A DNA stretch of 64,000 bases from Gautieria morchelliformis. Lineage: Eukaryota > Basidiomycota > Agaricomycetes > Gomphales > Gomphaceae. Under the pieces are notes generated by a model that was not told the origin of the DNA, made no database searches, and saw nothing but the letters and a program-made list of their open reading frames with translations. A program made the translations under genes and the position numbers. Positions 21,875 to 32,970 of the stretch are shown here, piece by piece (positions within the stretch are counted from its first letter, which is position 1; each line of letters opens with the position of its first letter). The DNA is taken from positions 173,102-237,101 of the forward strand of contig WHVA01000131.1 in NCBI GenBank assembly GCA_015179125.1, written 5' to 3'.

Positions 21875-23515
21875 TCAATTATAAAGCTCAAATCTATCCG
21901 CCCAATGCCGCAGGACCCCCTCCCCTTTGCGATGCAAATCGAACCGCTTCACATCCCGCGAAATAATCACCGCGTGCGAGTTCATAACAGGATGGATGAA
22001 CGCGAAGTGCTTATGTAGCTGCGGGAGCGAATTGAGGGACGCAATGATCTTGTGCTGCGTTTCCGTCAGCACGGGCGGCGACGACGTGTCGGGCGTGACA
22101 GGCGTGTCGGTGTCGGTCTGCACATCATCGGGCTCGGTCTCCGAACTCGGAGACGGCGGCTCCGAGCCGCCTGGTGATGGCGTCTCGGGCGCCAGCGGTG
22201 GGTCGTCCAGCAAATCCGCCACGGCGTCGTCTACTTCTCTCTCTATCGAATAAAGCAGGTGTATGAGGCTGCTGCTGCTCGATGGATCCATCTCTAAATC
22301 CTTGATTCGCGCGCGGGAGGCACGGGCGTCTAGCCCGAGACGGAACACGACGGCCCCGAGGATTAAGGGCAGCAGGAATGGGAACAACATCGTGAAGAGC
22401 TGCACAACACACTTTTGAGGCGATCCTTGAGGTGGATTTTAATGCTCGTACATACCACATTACTACCCGGAAACCGGAATTGGAGGACGGGCGGTAGCCA
22501 GGGCCGCCTGGGCTTGAACCTGCGCAGGAAATCGAGCGACAAAAGTGGCGGCTTTGGCGGCGGCGGTGGAGGGGACGAGGGAAGCTCGAATGAATCGATG
22601 AGCGGGGCATATTTTTCATTCATGTGGCTGAAATTCAGGTTTTAGTGAACGTTCTCGGGCGACCGCAGCGAGCGCTCACATGCGGATGCCGTTGGTCTCG
22701 TGCAGCTTGAAGGGGTCTGCGGCTTGCACCGCGGCTGTTATGAAGGGAACCGTCATGTCGTTCACCGCGTTGGCGTATATGTTAATGTGAGGGAAACGCG
22801 AAAGTGCCTCAAAGAACACGCGGTCTGGAAAGAGGGTAGGTAAGTGAGAGTCACGCCGCATCCTAAAAAGCACCCTGCCTTTGTCGGCCATAACCTCAAG
22901 CAGCGGCAGGCCAGTGCCAGACCACTGGTCGCATCCATAAAAGTGCTCGCCGGTTCGCGAGAGGAAGTAGGGACCGAGACGGGCGAAAAGGGACGAACGG
23001 AAGCTTCCAGAGTGAGGTAGGCCAAAGTGGGGTGTCGCAAACGTGGTGAAGTTGACAGGTATGACGTTGTCGAAGAATTTGCGAGTGAGAAGAACGCTGG
23101 ACATAGATCAACGGGTGCCACTAAGCTGCGAGCGAGTATCATGACAACTCACCCAAGTACATAGCGAGCAAGGAGACCACCAAGACTGTAGCCCACGACA
23201 GAAAAGTGGGTTACTTTCCTTGTACCCTCGCGCTCAATGTCTTCCACACTCTTCAACACCTAATGCACCAGCGAAGTTGACACGCTGTACCCCGATATAT
23301 GCCGCGGAGCCTACCTCTTCTGTGATCCTCTCCCCTCCCCAGTCTATGCCATCATACGTCGACTTGTCACGATTCTCCTGCGAAACGAGGACCTCCAGCT
23401 GCAGGTCGTCGTCTGCGTCGTGTGAGAACTTCTCGGCGATGATTCTATGCATTTCCGCGAGATGGTCGGGGTTGCCCCACATTCCATGGATGAGAACAAG
23501 CAGGTGCGTAGACAT
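21875..23515 (-). CDS. DUF676-type serine esterase/lipase with C-terminal membrane segment, five exons, 473 residues
   Basis: Exons 23515-23315, 23259-23153, 23096-22680, 22627-22456 and 22399-21875 join in phase (201+107+417+172+525 nt = 474 codons). The ATG gives MSTHLLVLIHGMWGNPDHL, whose HGMWG is the oxyanion-side motif of the alpha/beta-hydrolase family. The second exon carries the nucleophile elbow HFSVVGYSLGGLLARY. Exon 3 has FTTFATPHFGLP, NDMTVPF (candidate acid residue region) and a possible catalytic His nearby (KLHETNGI/HMNEKY). Exon 5 begins with a hydrophobic stretch (LFTMLFPFLLPLILGAVVF) likely to be a membrane anchor, followed by an acidic Pro/Ser/Thr-rich linker. The family includes yeast ROG1/YOR059c-like lipases acting on phospholipids or acylglycerols; the substrate here is unknown. 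Confidence 0.85.
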
Positions 23516-23689
23516 TAGGGAAATACGAAGAATAGATAGATAGGTGAAAGGAAAAAACTACTAATTAGTGATGCTGAAGCAGGGTGGTTTTAAAGGCGCT
23601 GCCGGCGCGCATTCGTAAGATGGCATTGCGGAGGAGCCGGTAACTCGGCGATCTACGATGCGATGTGGCAGCATGCATTTGGCAAAACG
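23516..23689. other. Upstream region of the esterase gene
   Basis: About 170 bp of non-repetitive sequence directly before the esterase ATG; nothing else recognised. Confidence 0.35.
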
Positions 23690-23812
23690 CCAGAGCCATG
23701 AGGCCGTCCAGCGAGGAGAAGGTTACAGCACGCTAATGGGTGGCCTATTCGAGCCCTCGTTTCTTAGCGAGTAGCTAGCAGCAGGTGGCACTGTGGCACT
23801 GCCTGTGGTCCG
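23690..23812. repeat. Remnant of the segmental repeat seen again at 28050-28205
   Basis: AGGCCGTCCAGCGA...CCTATTCGAGCCC...GTGGCACTGTGGCAC matches 28060-28195 with substitutions. It lacks an internal piece of about 20 bases around ACACAGTCAGAAAACATAAA. It implies that a third, mostly lost unit once preceded the duplication. Confidence 0.6.
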
Positions 23813-25810
23813 GTTCGCTCGAATCGAAGTTGACTCAGTCTGGGGACAGGTTCATACAAAATCATTGGCCTGATGCGCTGTAGACCTCTGCAGAGCCTTC
23901 CAACGACATTGCGTCACGCGTCATCGCTTGGAGAAAAATGCAGAAGACGCCACTACCAAGTACCAATTGCTCACAGTACACGGCCTTCTAGCATGACGCC
24001 GCGCCGCACCGGTGTGACCCTGAATTTCGGCCCCAGATCCAGGCGAGTCCAGGCCCGAGTCGCTGCCGGACCCTTGGACAAGTGACGACATGCCGACGCG
24101 GCCGTGCCGTGAGCAATTGGTCCAAAATAGGGCGCTTGACACTTGTGGACGCGTCTCTATTACCACCTAATTCCACTTTCCACCGCTATGCCTACCCGGT
24201 CGCGACAGCTGGGAGTAGCGACAAGTTCTATTGCGATGCCAGCGCTCTCTACATAGCCAGGAAGTATACAAAGCAGAATAAGCAAAGAAAAGGGGGTCCG
24301 GGGGATGTGCCACCCTGACCAGTGCACCTGACCAGTGGTCAGGGTGCGGGCGAAGAAATATAGCTCGAAGCCTTGATGGCTATCCAGCCGGAGATAAGTG
24401 ACAAGGACGCGAGGAGAGATGTGAGGACCACATAATGAGGAGCTGCGGTGGGCGAAGCGCGCGGTCATAAGGCACATGGCTCGCCATCTCAGGTCCTGGA
24501 CAATACTCGCATGTCCACTCCATCATTCTGCAAAATAACACGCGCTGACAAACCCGGTGTCCCTAGTTAAGAAAGCCATTACTTTCACGGTGAGCCGTAA
24601 GTCTAACATTGTGCGCATATGAATACTTACATCATGGTGATGGTTTCACATCACTCCTGGCAATAGATTTGATGTAAATCCCGTTCGCTCCAGGGATCCA
24701 CATTCAAACCTGGACCTCGTCGGCAAGCAAAGGTCTTGCGGTGTGTGGCAAATCCGCCGCGGCCTCACGGAATGCAGTATCCACGCAGACAAGGCCCACC
24801 AATTGCCCTGCATGCCCCGACGACTGTGAGTTCCGATAATATGGTCACTGACCATGCTTGCACCCAGTCTGCCAGGTATCAGGCATGGCCAGGCATTATG
24901 AAGTTGCTGAGAATAATTCTAAAACGACGGAGCTCTATAAAGGTCGACAAAGCCCGGGCTGAGGCGACGGAGCCTATACATGCCCCCGCCGAGGTGTGGA
25001 TGGTGATGAAGAGAGAGTCAGACAAACCCATATATGGGAACGCACGTGAGAGGTTGGGCCCAAAATATGCAGCTCACCGGAGCGTATATTTTTAGGCCCC
25101 GGCGATCGGGAAAATACCGTGTTTATGGAAAGCCGGACTGGCCAGCTTCCGTGTTTCCTGATGAACGGCCAACCTCTGGGAAAAATAACCCGGTTGTGTT
25201 CGCTGACTACACCGCCGTTCGAGTTCAGACTCGCCGAAATGTGGCTAATTACCTTTGCGATAGCCTTACACGATGCGTATTAGAGAGCGTCCGCCCAAGG
25301 TTTGGCCAGCGTAGTTTTGAAATATGCCAGTAAAACCGCCGGACAAGAGCGTAGGCACTCAGTACCTGGTAAGTTTTACAGTTTGCGCTCACTCAAAATC
25401 AGATGACATAATAATAATGGTTGGAATTATGTTCTCCCTGCAGTTGCAGGAGATGATTAATAATCTCAACTGAGGTCATTCACCAACAAGGCAAGACCTG
25501 AAGGCCTGAATATTGAATCTCCCCTCGGTAACGTTCGTAATACATAGCATCCGCGACCATTATTAACTGCAATATCTAGTGATACTGGTACATTAATTCA
25601 ACAACTCCATTCCGTAAGTACAGAATTGAAGTTAGTCATGTTTTCCTTTCGATGCTCCACGCCTGAGACCTAGTAACGTCTCCCCAATTTGGCTACGGTA
25701 ATACCCATCGGTCGGATAAGTATCCAAAGACTCATGCATATGTCTCAATCACTCCCCACAATCACTGTGCGGCTACTAGTGCCGTCGCCGTCCCAGCTCT
25801 CTACTACATT

Positions 25811-26791
25811 ATGGGGTCACTCGCAGAGTCGTCAGTATCCTCAGTAGCCACCACGTCTCTGTCTCCAACAATCATTCTGCTGCCAATACTCCCGTCACCC
25901 GCAGAGTCGTCACCCTCAGTAGTCACCACGTCTCTGTCTGCAACACTCACCCCGCTGCCGCCATTACCGTCATCCCAGCTCTCTACTACATCCCAGCCCT
26001 CTACTACATCCCAGCTCTCTACTTCATTGATAGGATCACACTCAGGGTCATTGGTACCCTCAGTAACTACGCCTCTTACAACCTTGGCCGCCGTCGCCTC
26101 CACGATTGCTTCGGCATCCCAGGCTACACACACTCCCACCTCCACGATTGCTTCTGCACTCCAGGCTACACGCACTCCCACCTTCACGATTGCTTCGGCA
26201 CCCCAGACTACACACACTCCCACCTCCACGATTGTTTCGGCACCCCAGGCTAGTCATGGCTCTTCTGCCATATTAATCGGCGCAGTCCTCGGCGGAATCG
26301 TGTTTTTCTTAGTTTGTCTCATCCCTGTGTTCCTCCTCAGACGCCGTCGCAATGCGGCTCTACTTTCCACGCAGACCGAGACACGTACAGGCAGCCGGAG
26401 ATGGGATGCGTTGCATCGTATCTTCTACACACGACCTCCCGCGGTCACTACACCCTTCCATCTATCTGGGGCAGAAACGAGTGCCGGACGAGGTGCAACG
26501 GATCTGAACCATAAGCAAGACATGGCGAGTCATGCCTTGCCGGCCTTTGTTATACACTCTTCAGCGATGCCAGCTCGATACGGGCTAGGCCAGGTCTCCG
26601 ACGATCTTTCCGTCCATCAGTCTGTCATGAGCGAGGAACAGCTACCTTCATATAGCAGCATACAACGGCCGGCGGGAGCCCCCTCAGACCCAGTGAGAAT
26701 CAGCCCGGGTCCAGGGAGGTGGCACCAGCTGGTGATCTGTAAAAGCAAAATTCGTGACGGTTCGGTTGGGATTGTGCCGTACCGGCCCTAA
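25811..26791 (+). CDS. Single-pass membrane protein with Ser/Thr-rich stalk, paralogue 1
   Basis: 326 residues from the ATG at 25811. A Ser/Thr/Pro-rich, probably O-glycosylated extracellular stalk carries 3.7 copies of a 42-bp (14-residue) repeat, TSTIASAPQATHTP-like, at 26097-26252. Then comes a transmembrane helix (ILIGAVLGGIVFFLVCLIPVF, near residues 155-175), an RRRR stop-transfer patch, and a cytoplasmic tail with SVMSEEQLPSYSS. This plan is common in fungal wall-sensor-like and uncharacterised membrane proteins; no function is assigned. No clear signal peptide is present. Relative to paralogue 2, the region just upstream (ATG at 25739) is in another frame, so the true 5' end may have been shifted or lost. 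The last about 30 residues are unlike paralogue 2. Confidence 0.6.
   Translation: MGSLAESSVSSVATTSLSPTIILLPILPSPAESSPSVVTTSLSATLTPLPPLPSSQLSTTSQPSTTSQLSTSLIGSHSGSLVPSVTTPLTTLAAVASTIASASQATHTPTSTIASALQATRTPTFTIASAPQTTHTPTSTIVSAPQASHGSSAILIGAVLGGIVFFLVCLIPVFLLRRRRNAALLSTQTETRTGSRRWDALHRIFYTRPPAVTTPFHLSGAETSAGRGATDLNHKQDMASHALPAFVIHSSAMPARYGLGQVSDDLSVHQSVMSEEQLPSYSSIQRPAGAPSDPVRISPGPGRWHQLVICKSKIRDGSVGIVPYRP
26097..26252 (+). repeat. 42-bp coding minisatellite, about 3.7 units
   Basis: Units start at 26097, 26139, 26181 and 26223 with the core CCTCCACGATTGCTTCGGCA. Each encodes 14 residues of the stalk. Paralogue 2 has a single unit at about 29045-29080. Confidence 0.85.
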
Positions 26792-26975
26792 GAGGACATG
26801 CGAGGTCATTCTATTTTTGTAGATAAAATTTCTTAAAAATATTTGGAGGTGGCACAGGCTGGCATCTGTAAAAGTGTTCAGAAGTTGTGGCGGTGTGGCG
26901 GTTCGGTTGGGAACGTGCTGTACCGGGCCCGAGAGGATGCGCGAGATCATTCTATTTTTGTAGATACAATACTTA
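26712..26975. repeat. Tandem duplication of about 135 bp after paralogue 1
   Basis: GGAGGTGGCACCAGCTGG...TCTATTTTTGTAGATAAAAT at 26712-26846 recurs at about 26846-26975 with substitutions. The first unit overlaps the end of the membrane-protein frame, which may explain its divergent C terminus. Confidence 0.7.
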
Positions 26976-27272
26976 AAGTTAGTTTGAGAACCGAAACCAA
27001 ACCACAAACACAGTAGTACTACAGTAAGTATACAGAATAAAAAATTGGAAAAAATTTGAATACTCGAAAGATTCAAATCTGCAAAACTTGCGACATCAAC
27101 TCACACGCGCCCAGAATATCAGTTAGCATCCGCTGTCAAAAACGTTTCACAACACGTCGACATGTCTTTTATAATTGTAAACTCGGAAACTTGCTTGCGG
27201 CCCAATCGTGTTTGTTCACGGGTCGAATCACGCGGTGACGCGTCCTGTCATAAAGCTTGCCGTGACAGTAAT

Positions 27273-29610
27273 AACCAGGGGACAGGTTCTTACAAAATCA
27301 ATTGGCCTAATGCGTTGTAGAACTCTGGCCTTCCAACGTTATCGCGTCACGCGTCATCGTTTGGAACCCTTCTAGCGTGACGCGACGACGCACCGGTTTG
27401 CGCAATGACATGCTCGGCTCAAAGGTCACGGTGATGCGTGACGTGAGCAATTGGCCGTAATCCTACAGTAGTTGCGTGGCCCCCCATGGACGCGTCTCTA
27501 CTACCACCTAAGTCTACTTTCCACCCTTGTTCATTCTGCAAAATAACATTTTTCGACGCGCTTACAAACCCGGTGTCCCTAGTTGAGAAAGCAATTACTT
27601 TTACGGTGAGCCGCAAATCTAAGCTTGTGCGCATGTGAAAACACCATGATGATAGTCTCACATCACTGCTCCTGGCAATAGATTTGATGTAATCTCTCAA
27701 ACTTCAGAAGCACTCAGCCACTCCTTGGTCCCTTGCGCTCCAGGGATCCACATTCAAACCTAGACCAAAGCTCGTCGAGGAAAGCAAAGGTCTTGCGGTG
27801 CGTGCAAATCCGCCGCGGCGTTACGAATTGCAGTATGAACGCAGATAAGGCGCACCAATTACCCTGCATCCCCCGACGACTGCGAGTTCCGATAATATGG
27901 TCACTGACCATGACTGTACCCAGTCTGCCAGGAGGCTGTTGACGCTATCGGGCATGGTCAGGCATTATGAAGTTTCTGAGATGACCATTTTATTCTGTTT
28001 CAATATGTAATTCCACATGCATATACCCAGCTCGAGCATCTCATCACAAATGTCAGCGCCATAAGGCCGTCCAGCGATGACTCGGGGAAGCTTCCATAAA
28101 GCTTAATGCCTAAAGCCTATTCGATCCCACATTTCTCAGTGAGTAACACAGTCAGAAAACATAAACTAACAGCAAGTGCCACTGTGGCACTCGGATAATT
28201 CTAACGGCCAACCCGCCCCCCCACCCCCCCCTGGGAAGAATAACCCGGTTGTTCGCTGACTACACCGCCGTCCGAGTTCAGACTCGCCAAAAAGGTAGCT
28301 AATTACCCTTGGGATAGCCTTACACGATACGTATTAGAAGCGTCGGCCCAAGGCTTGGCCAGCGGGGGTTTGAAATATGCCAGTAAAACCCCTGGACAAG
28401 AGCGTAGACACTCAGTACCTGGTGAGTTTTGTATATTTTGCGCTCAATAAAAATCAGATGAAATAACAGTAATAGTTGGAATCATGTTCTCCCTGCAGTT
28501 GCAGGAAATGATTAATAATCTCAACTGAGGTCATTGCCAACAAGGCAAGACCTGGGCCTGAATTTCCACTCGGTAACGTTCGTAATACATAGAATTTGTT
28601 TTCATTATTAACTGCAATATCTAGTGGACCACGTAGCAATCCATGGGGAGCTCGGAAATTGTCAACAAATCCACTCCTTAAGTACAGAAAGTAACCATGT
28701 TTTCCTTTCGATACTCTACATATCCAGGTAATGCTCAACAGGAGATAGAGCCCACACCCAGACCTAGTAGCGTCTCCCCAACTTGGATACAATAATACTC
28801 ACCGGGATATCCACGAAACTCCAAAGACCCATGTTTCGTCAGTCTCGATCACTCTCCCTGGTCCCGGGCTCAATTATTTCCACCACTGTTGGTGCGCAGC
28901 TCTCTACTACAGTGTCGTTGCTACCCTCCGAGTCAGCCGTGACCACGACGGTGCCCCGGCTCTCTCCTCCATTAATACTATCACCCGCAGGGTCGATTCC
29001 CTCAGCAATCACGACTCTGATAGCCTCGCCGGCCGTCACACACACTCCCTCCACGATTGCTTCGGCACCCGAGGATACATATGGCCCTTCTGCCACATTA
29101 GTGATCGCAATCCTCGGCGGAATCATATTTTTCTTAGTTGGTCTCATTCTTATGCTCCTCAGAAGGCGTCGCAATGCGGCTCTACTTTCTACACAGACCG
29201 AGACGCGTACGGGTCGTCGGAGATGGGATGTTTTGCATCGTATCTTCCACACACGGCTTCCCGCGGACACCACGCCCTTCCGTCTATCTAAGGCAGGAAC
29301 GGGTGCCGAGCGAGGTCCAACGGATCTGAAGCAAAAGCAAGGCGTGGCGACTCATGCCTTGCCGGCCTTTGTTACACACGCTTCAGCGATGCCAGCTCGA
29401 CCCGGGCCACTCCACTGGCAGATCTCCTACGACCTTTCCATCCATCGGTCCGTCATGAGCGAGGATCGGCTACCTTCATATCACACGATAAACCGTGGGA
29501 GCCCCCTCAGAGGTCACACCGTCGATTTAATAGCACTACACCCTGAAATATTCAATGATGATCAGCGTATGATGGGGCAAGGACAGCAGACAGAACCTCA
29601 GCCGCAGTGA
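27273..29610. repeat. Segmental duplication, unit 2
   Basis: Same ordered blocks as unit 1: GGGGACAGGTTCTTAC at 27278, CATTCTGCAAAATAAC at 27532, GGCATTATGAAG at 27960, GGGAAGAATAACCCGG at 28230, then the second membrane-protein gene. It also retains the block 28050-28205 that lies before unit 1, so the original array had at least three units. Confidence 0.75.
28831..29610 (+). CDS. Single-pass membrane protein, paralogue 2
   Basis: 259 residues from the first ATG at 28831 (MFRQSRSLSLVPGS); the open frame continues upstream only from a non-ATG codon. It has a Ser/Thr-rich stalk (QLSTTVSLLPSESAVTTTV), one copy of the 14-residue repeat (THTPSTIASAPE), a transmembrane helix (TLVIAILGGIIFFLVGLILM, near residues 94-113), RRRRNAALLSTQTETRTG, and a tail with SVMSEDRLPSYH. 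Identity to paralogue 1 is high from the helix to the PSY motif. It is either a real tandem paralogue or a relic of the duplication. Lack of a recognisable signal peptide leaves the start uncertain. Confidence 0.6.
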   Translation: MFRQSRSLSLVPGSIISTTVGAQLSTTVSLLPSESAVTTTVPRLSPPLILSPAGSIPSAITTLIASPAVTHTPSTIASAPEDTYGPSATLVIAILGGIIFFLVGLILMLLRRRRNAALLSTQTETRTGRRRWDVLHRIFHTRLPADTTPFRLSKAGTGAERGPTDLKQKQGVATHALPAFVTHASAMPARPGPLHWQISYDLSIHRSVMSEDRLPSYHTINRGSPLRGHTVDLIALHPEIFNDDQRMMGQGQQTEPQPQ

Positions 29611-30611
29611 GAATCGACCCGTATCCGGGGAGGTCGCAGCGGTTCAGGCTGGTTCAGGGCGGATGAATAGATATTTAATATATATGATACTATCGGTTCA
29701 GAGAAGATGACAATGGGTGGTTCGCACCTAGGGATAAAATCTGTTCGCATTGGTATGCAAATATTTACAACTTTGTTAACAGCTGGGCACCGATCCCAGC
29801 ACATTCCCCGCTCTCGACCGATCCCTCGGGTTTCACCGCCTTCGACCGATCACACCAAATCCCCGCTCTCAACCGATCCCACCAGAGTGGTGCAGACATT
29901 CAAACAGCAAACCTGGATAAGAGTCTTTTCCAGTACCTGCACATAACCTTCACTCCTACAGCAATGAAGCTTACCCGTGAACGTTCGCCATCACTGGTAC
30001 ACGAAGAAAGGCCGATAAGCAAATAATCACAGTATGCTGGCAAATGCAAGGTCAATGCATGCAAGGGAGAAGGAGGAAGAGGGGCTCGCGAATATGCAAG
30101 AGCGAGCCGCATGTGCGTTGAGTTCTCAGAGTAGACAAAGTACTAGAGCTATTTGAGCTTCGATTGTCGGGATGATGCGGCTACCTTCAGCATGGGCAAA
30201 AGAACTGGTGATTGGCATTCTGAACAACTGAGTGTGCAGAGTTCAGATATACTGTTAAGACTGAAAGTTGTACTGAGACTCAGCTCTAAACAAGAGCTGA
30301 GCTGAGGTTTGGAACAGAGGGCTTGGCTTCAACTTGATAGGTTGCACCCACTCAGTGTTCCACCCTAATTTTGGGAACAAGGTTTGGCTTTAAGGCAAGG
30401 TTCGGGAATCAATATCTGACAGAGAAGCTTAGTGTATGAAGATCTAAGTTGATATCTGAAATGAGGGACTAGCATACATTGTGGGGGGTTTATATAGGAC
30501 AGTAGGACTCCAGGTCAGGGGGCAGCAATAAACGGAACTAGTGGAACAAGGGGATCAAGGGACAAACATACAGGGATTGTGTGGGAACTAGCTAAGAATG
30601 GAAATTGGGGG
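29611..30611. other. Gene-poor region with a short CCGATC-rich array
   Basis: About 1 kb. 29800-29890 contains three imperfect copies of a CCGCTCTCGACCGATCCC-like motif. The rest (30100-30611) is AG-rich with GGGTTTATATAGG near 30488. It has the look of a decayed LTR-like or promoter-bearing repeat but no partner copy was found. No gene recognised. Confidence 0.4.
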
Positions 30612-30900
30612 TAGGGCTCGGCACTGTACCTGTACAAGCCGTTTATATGGCTGCCATATTACGGATCCGTACCTGTACCGAAGCCAAGTTGGTGACTTCT
30701 GACCATATGACGGTGACGGCACATATGACCTCCGTATGAGGCTGTACGACATATGGCTGTATATATGCAGTGTATGGGTGATGCAATTATGTAAGGTAAC
30801 TTGCAGTTATGTGAGGTAACTATCCCTCAAAATTTGCCTGATACTACATAAGTACCCATACACCAAGTTGATGCTACCAACTACGAATTCACCTGAACTT
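30612..30900 (+). mobile_element. Terminal fragment of a hAT element related to hAT-3
   Basis: From TAGGGCTCGGCACTGTACC this matches the reverse complement of the right end of hAT-3 (44020-44279) for about 290 bp with substitutions. The matching includes the ACGG-rich subterminal repeats, GTAAGGTAACTATCCCTC and the ACACCAAGT segment. No second end or target duplication is visible; the gypsy LTR starts 200 bp further on. Confidence 0.7.
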
Positions 30901-31113
30901 GAACCAAGAGACATGAGCCATTCAGAGAAGCAGTATCGCATGAGCCCCGTGGCCTTACCATGGAAGAGCATCAATTGAAAATATTTTCTGGTCAAGATGT
31001 GGATGAGTAGGTTGCCACCCATGTGGATCGATATGAAGCAGCCAAAAAGCGTTGGACAGAGTGTTCTGGCGAAGGATAACAAAGGGAGCTTGAGTTGACG
31101 GTAAATACCACGT

Positions 31114-31609
31114 TGTCAGGGGACGCCCTGTTTTCCATTTCCAGTTCCGACACCACACCCAGTTCCGACTCCATTTCCGACTCCGCTTCCGGTTCCGTTT
31201 CCGATTCCATCTCCGCCTCCGCTTTCGGAAATGATTCCGCTTCTGGGAGAACTTCCACCAGTTCTGTTCGCCTTGCCAGTTCCACTCCAATTTCCGACTT
31301 CCACTCTCGGAACAGTGTCGGAAATCAAGCGACTCGCGTAATAGGTGGCATCAAGGGTAGATCAAGAGTCAGGGTGGTCAGGGAGATGCAGGGTTGATGG
31401 CAGGTGCCAAGTGTTGTCCCTGGCTGCGCAGCGTAGTATAATACAGGCTCGCTGACACTGGGGGTCCTTAGACCTTTCTCTTTGGATTTCCCCTTGTCAG
31501 GTGAGAATCCCCTCTCTTGTATACTCTGTTCATTTATACATACTTTGGATTTCCCCTTGTCAGTTGTGTGGTAGTGTGATCTCCACAACCAGCCAGGGTT
31601 GCCCTTACA
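31114..31609 (+). repeat. Gypsy 5' LTR (496 bp)
   Basis: TG...CA ends. The first 200 bp contain many TTCCGN hexamers. It has one copy of the 63-bp GGATTTCCCCTTGTCAGG unit that is duplicated in the 3' LTR, and one hexamer more than the 3' LTR. Confidence 0.9.
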
Positions 31610-31796
31610 GCAGAAAAGTCTCTCCCCTAGAGGACCGGCAGTCGTACTGCACCTTGCATTCGCCATAGGTGCGTTCGGAATTGGAGACAGCGACTCGGAG
31701 ACCGCAACCTCTTCTGCACACACAGCGTACGACAGCCCCTCTTCTTACGTCGAGCTCCCAACCCCGGAAATCCCATCCCATATTTCTCCTTCTGAC

Positions 31797-32970
31797 ATGG
31801 ATCTGGACGATCGTCTTCGGAATATGGAGGAGGAACTGACGCGGAACCGGATGAAGACCGACGCGATTGAAACAGCCTTACAAGCGATTTTGGCTAAGTT
31901 AGATATCCCACAAAGTGGTGGAAATGAAATGCTGGACGATCCGGATTTTGGAAAAGCGGAAGTAGCGGAAGAGAGGGTCTCCGCGAAGTTAGCAAAGGTC
32001 AAACCCGCAACTCCGGCGGACTTTGACGGAGATCGGGAGAAGGGACGCGCATTCTTCAACACATGCAGCATCTACTTCGCAATTGTCGGAGACCTCTTTC
32101 CGAACGACCAGGCTCGGATTCACTGGGCATTGTCCTTTTTCAAGTCGGACCGCGCAGCCTGCTTTGCAAACAAGGTGATCCGACATGAAGCAAAGGGCAA
32201 GGGGAACTACTTCCGGGACTGGGATGCCTTCGAAAAAACATTTTCCGACCAGTTCTGCCCAAAAAACGAGCAGCTCACAGCCCTTACGAAGCTCGAGGGG
32301 ACCAGCTGGTACCATGCCAAGGATCCGGTCGATGACTACATCGATCGCTTCCAGGAGCTCATTGACCTTGCGGAGTATGACGACGACAAGACGATCGTCA
32401 TCAAATTCCGACGAGGACTTGATCCGACACTCCAGAACCAAGTTGCACTGCTTGGGGATGGAGCTCCGGATTTTGATGACCCGGAAGGGTGGTACCAAGC
32501 TGCGCAGAGGGTGTCCCGGAACAGGGAAGCAAATGAGGCCTTCGTGGAGACAAGCCGGAACATGACACGCAGTTCCACTCATCCTACTCCACCTGTGCCA
32601 AAACCCGGAAGCGCATTCATTCCCACACGGAAAATATTTCCGACGCTTGCTCTGCCTGCTCCTATTAGGAACCATAGCCCTCCTCCCTCGAAGAGTGGCC
32701 CTGCCCCGATGGATGTTGACCGCATGCGCGGAAAAGGCCGCGGAACTATCACCTGCTTCTGATGTCGACAACCAGGCCACTATGCTCGCGAGTGCCCCCA
32801 AGCCTTTGATATCCGGCTTATGACCACAGAGGAGAAACTCGAGCTCCTTCCAGAGTTCCTCGCACTTGCGGACATAAGCGGAGTGCCCACTGCGGAAGAA
32901 GTTTCTGAAAATGCGGAACATGGTCCACCGGAAGCGGAGGATGCGTCAGATTTTGTGACGCGCAGCGGGT
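31797..32970 (+). pseudogene. Gypsy gag with an in-frame TGA in the zinc knuckle
   Basis: The first ATG at 31797 (MDLDDRLRNMEEEL) opens a capsid-type gag. A coiled-coil head is followed by ATPADFDGDREKGRAFFN and a retrotransposon gag core (WALSFFKSDRAACFANKV, then FRDWDAFEKTFSDQFCP and ELIDLAEYDDDKTIVIKFRRGL). The Cys-X2-Cys-X4-His-X4-Cys knuckle reads CF-stop-CRQPGHYARECP, with the TGA at about 32761-32763. The frame then stays open to about 32970. The stop sits at a variable knuckle position, so it is either a point mutation or, less likely, a readthrough site. Confidence 0.85.

Larger units (their letters stand above)
23838..26791. repeat. Segmental duplication, unit 1
   Basis: Ordered blocks shared with unit 2: 23838-23930 (GGGGACAGGTTCATAC...), 24525-24905 (CATTCTGCAAAATAAC... 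to GGCATTATGAAG) and 25160-25700 (ACGGCCAACC...AATAACCCGG...), then the membrane-protein gene. The blocks are about 80-90% similar by eye and separated by unit-specific gaps and insertions. Confidence 0.75.

Noticed and set aside
9599-23515. A biosynthetic gene cluster around the Ppo gene
   Set aside because: Neighbours are BTB proteins, a disordered protein and a lipase-like esterase. No synthase, transporter or regulator set was found, and shared strand alone is weak evidence.
31989-32921. 310-codon frame antisense to gypsy gag
   Set aside because: Shadow of the sense gag frame caused by CGGAA/TTCCG codon bias; the sense frame has the gag and zinc-knuckle motifs.
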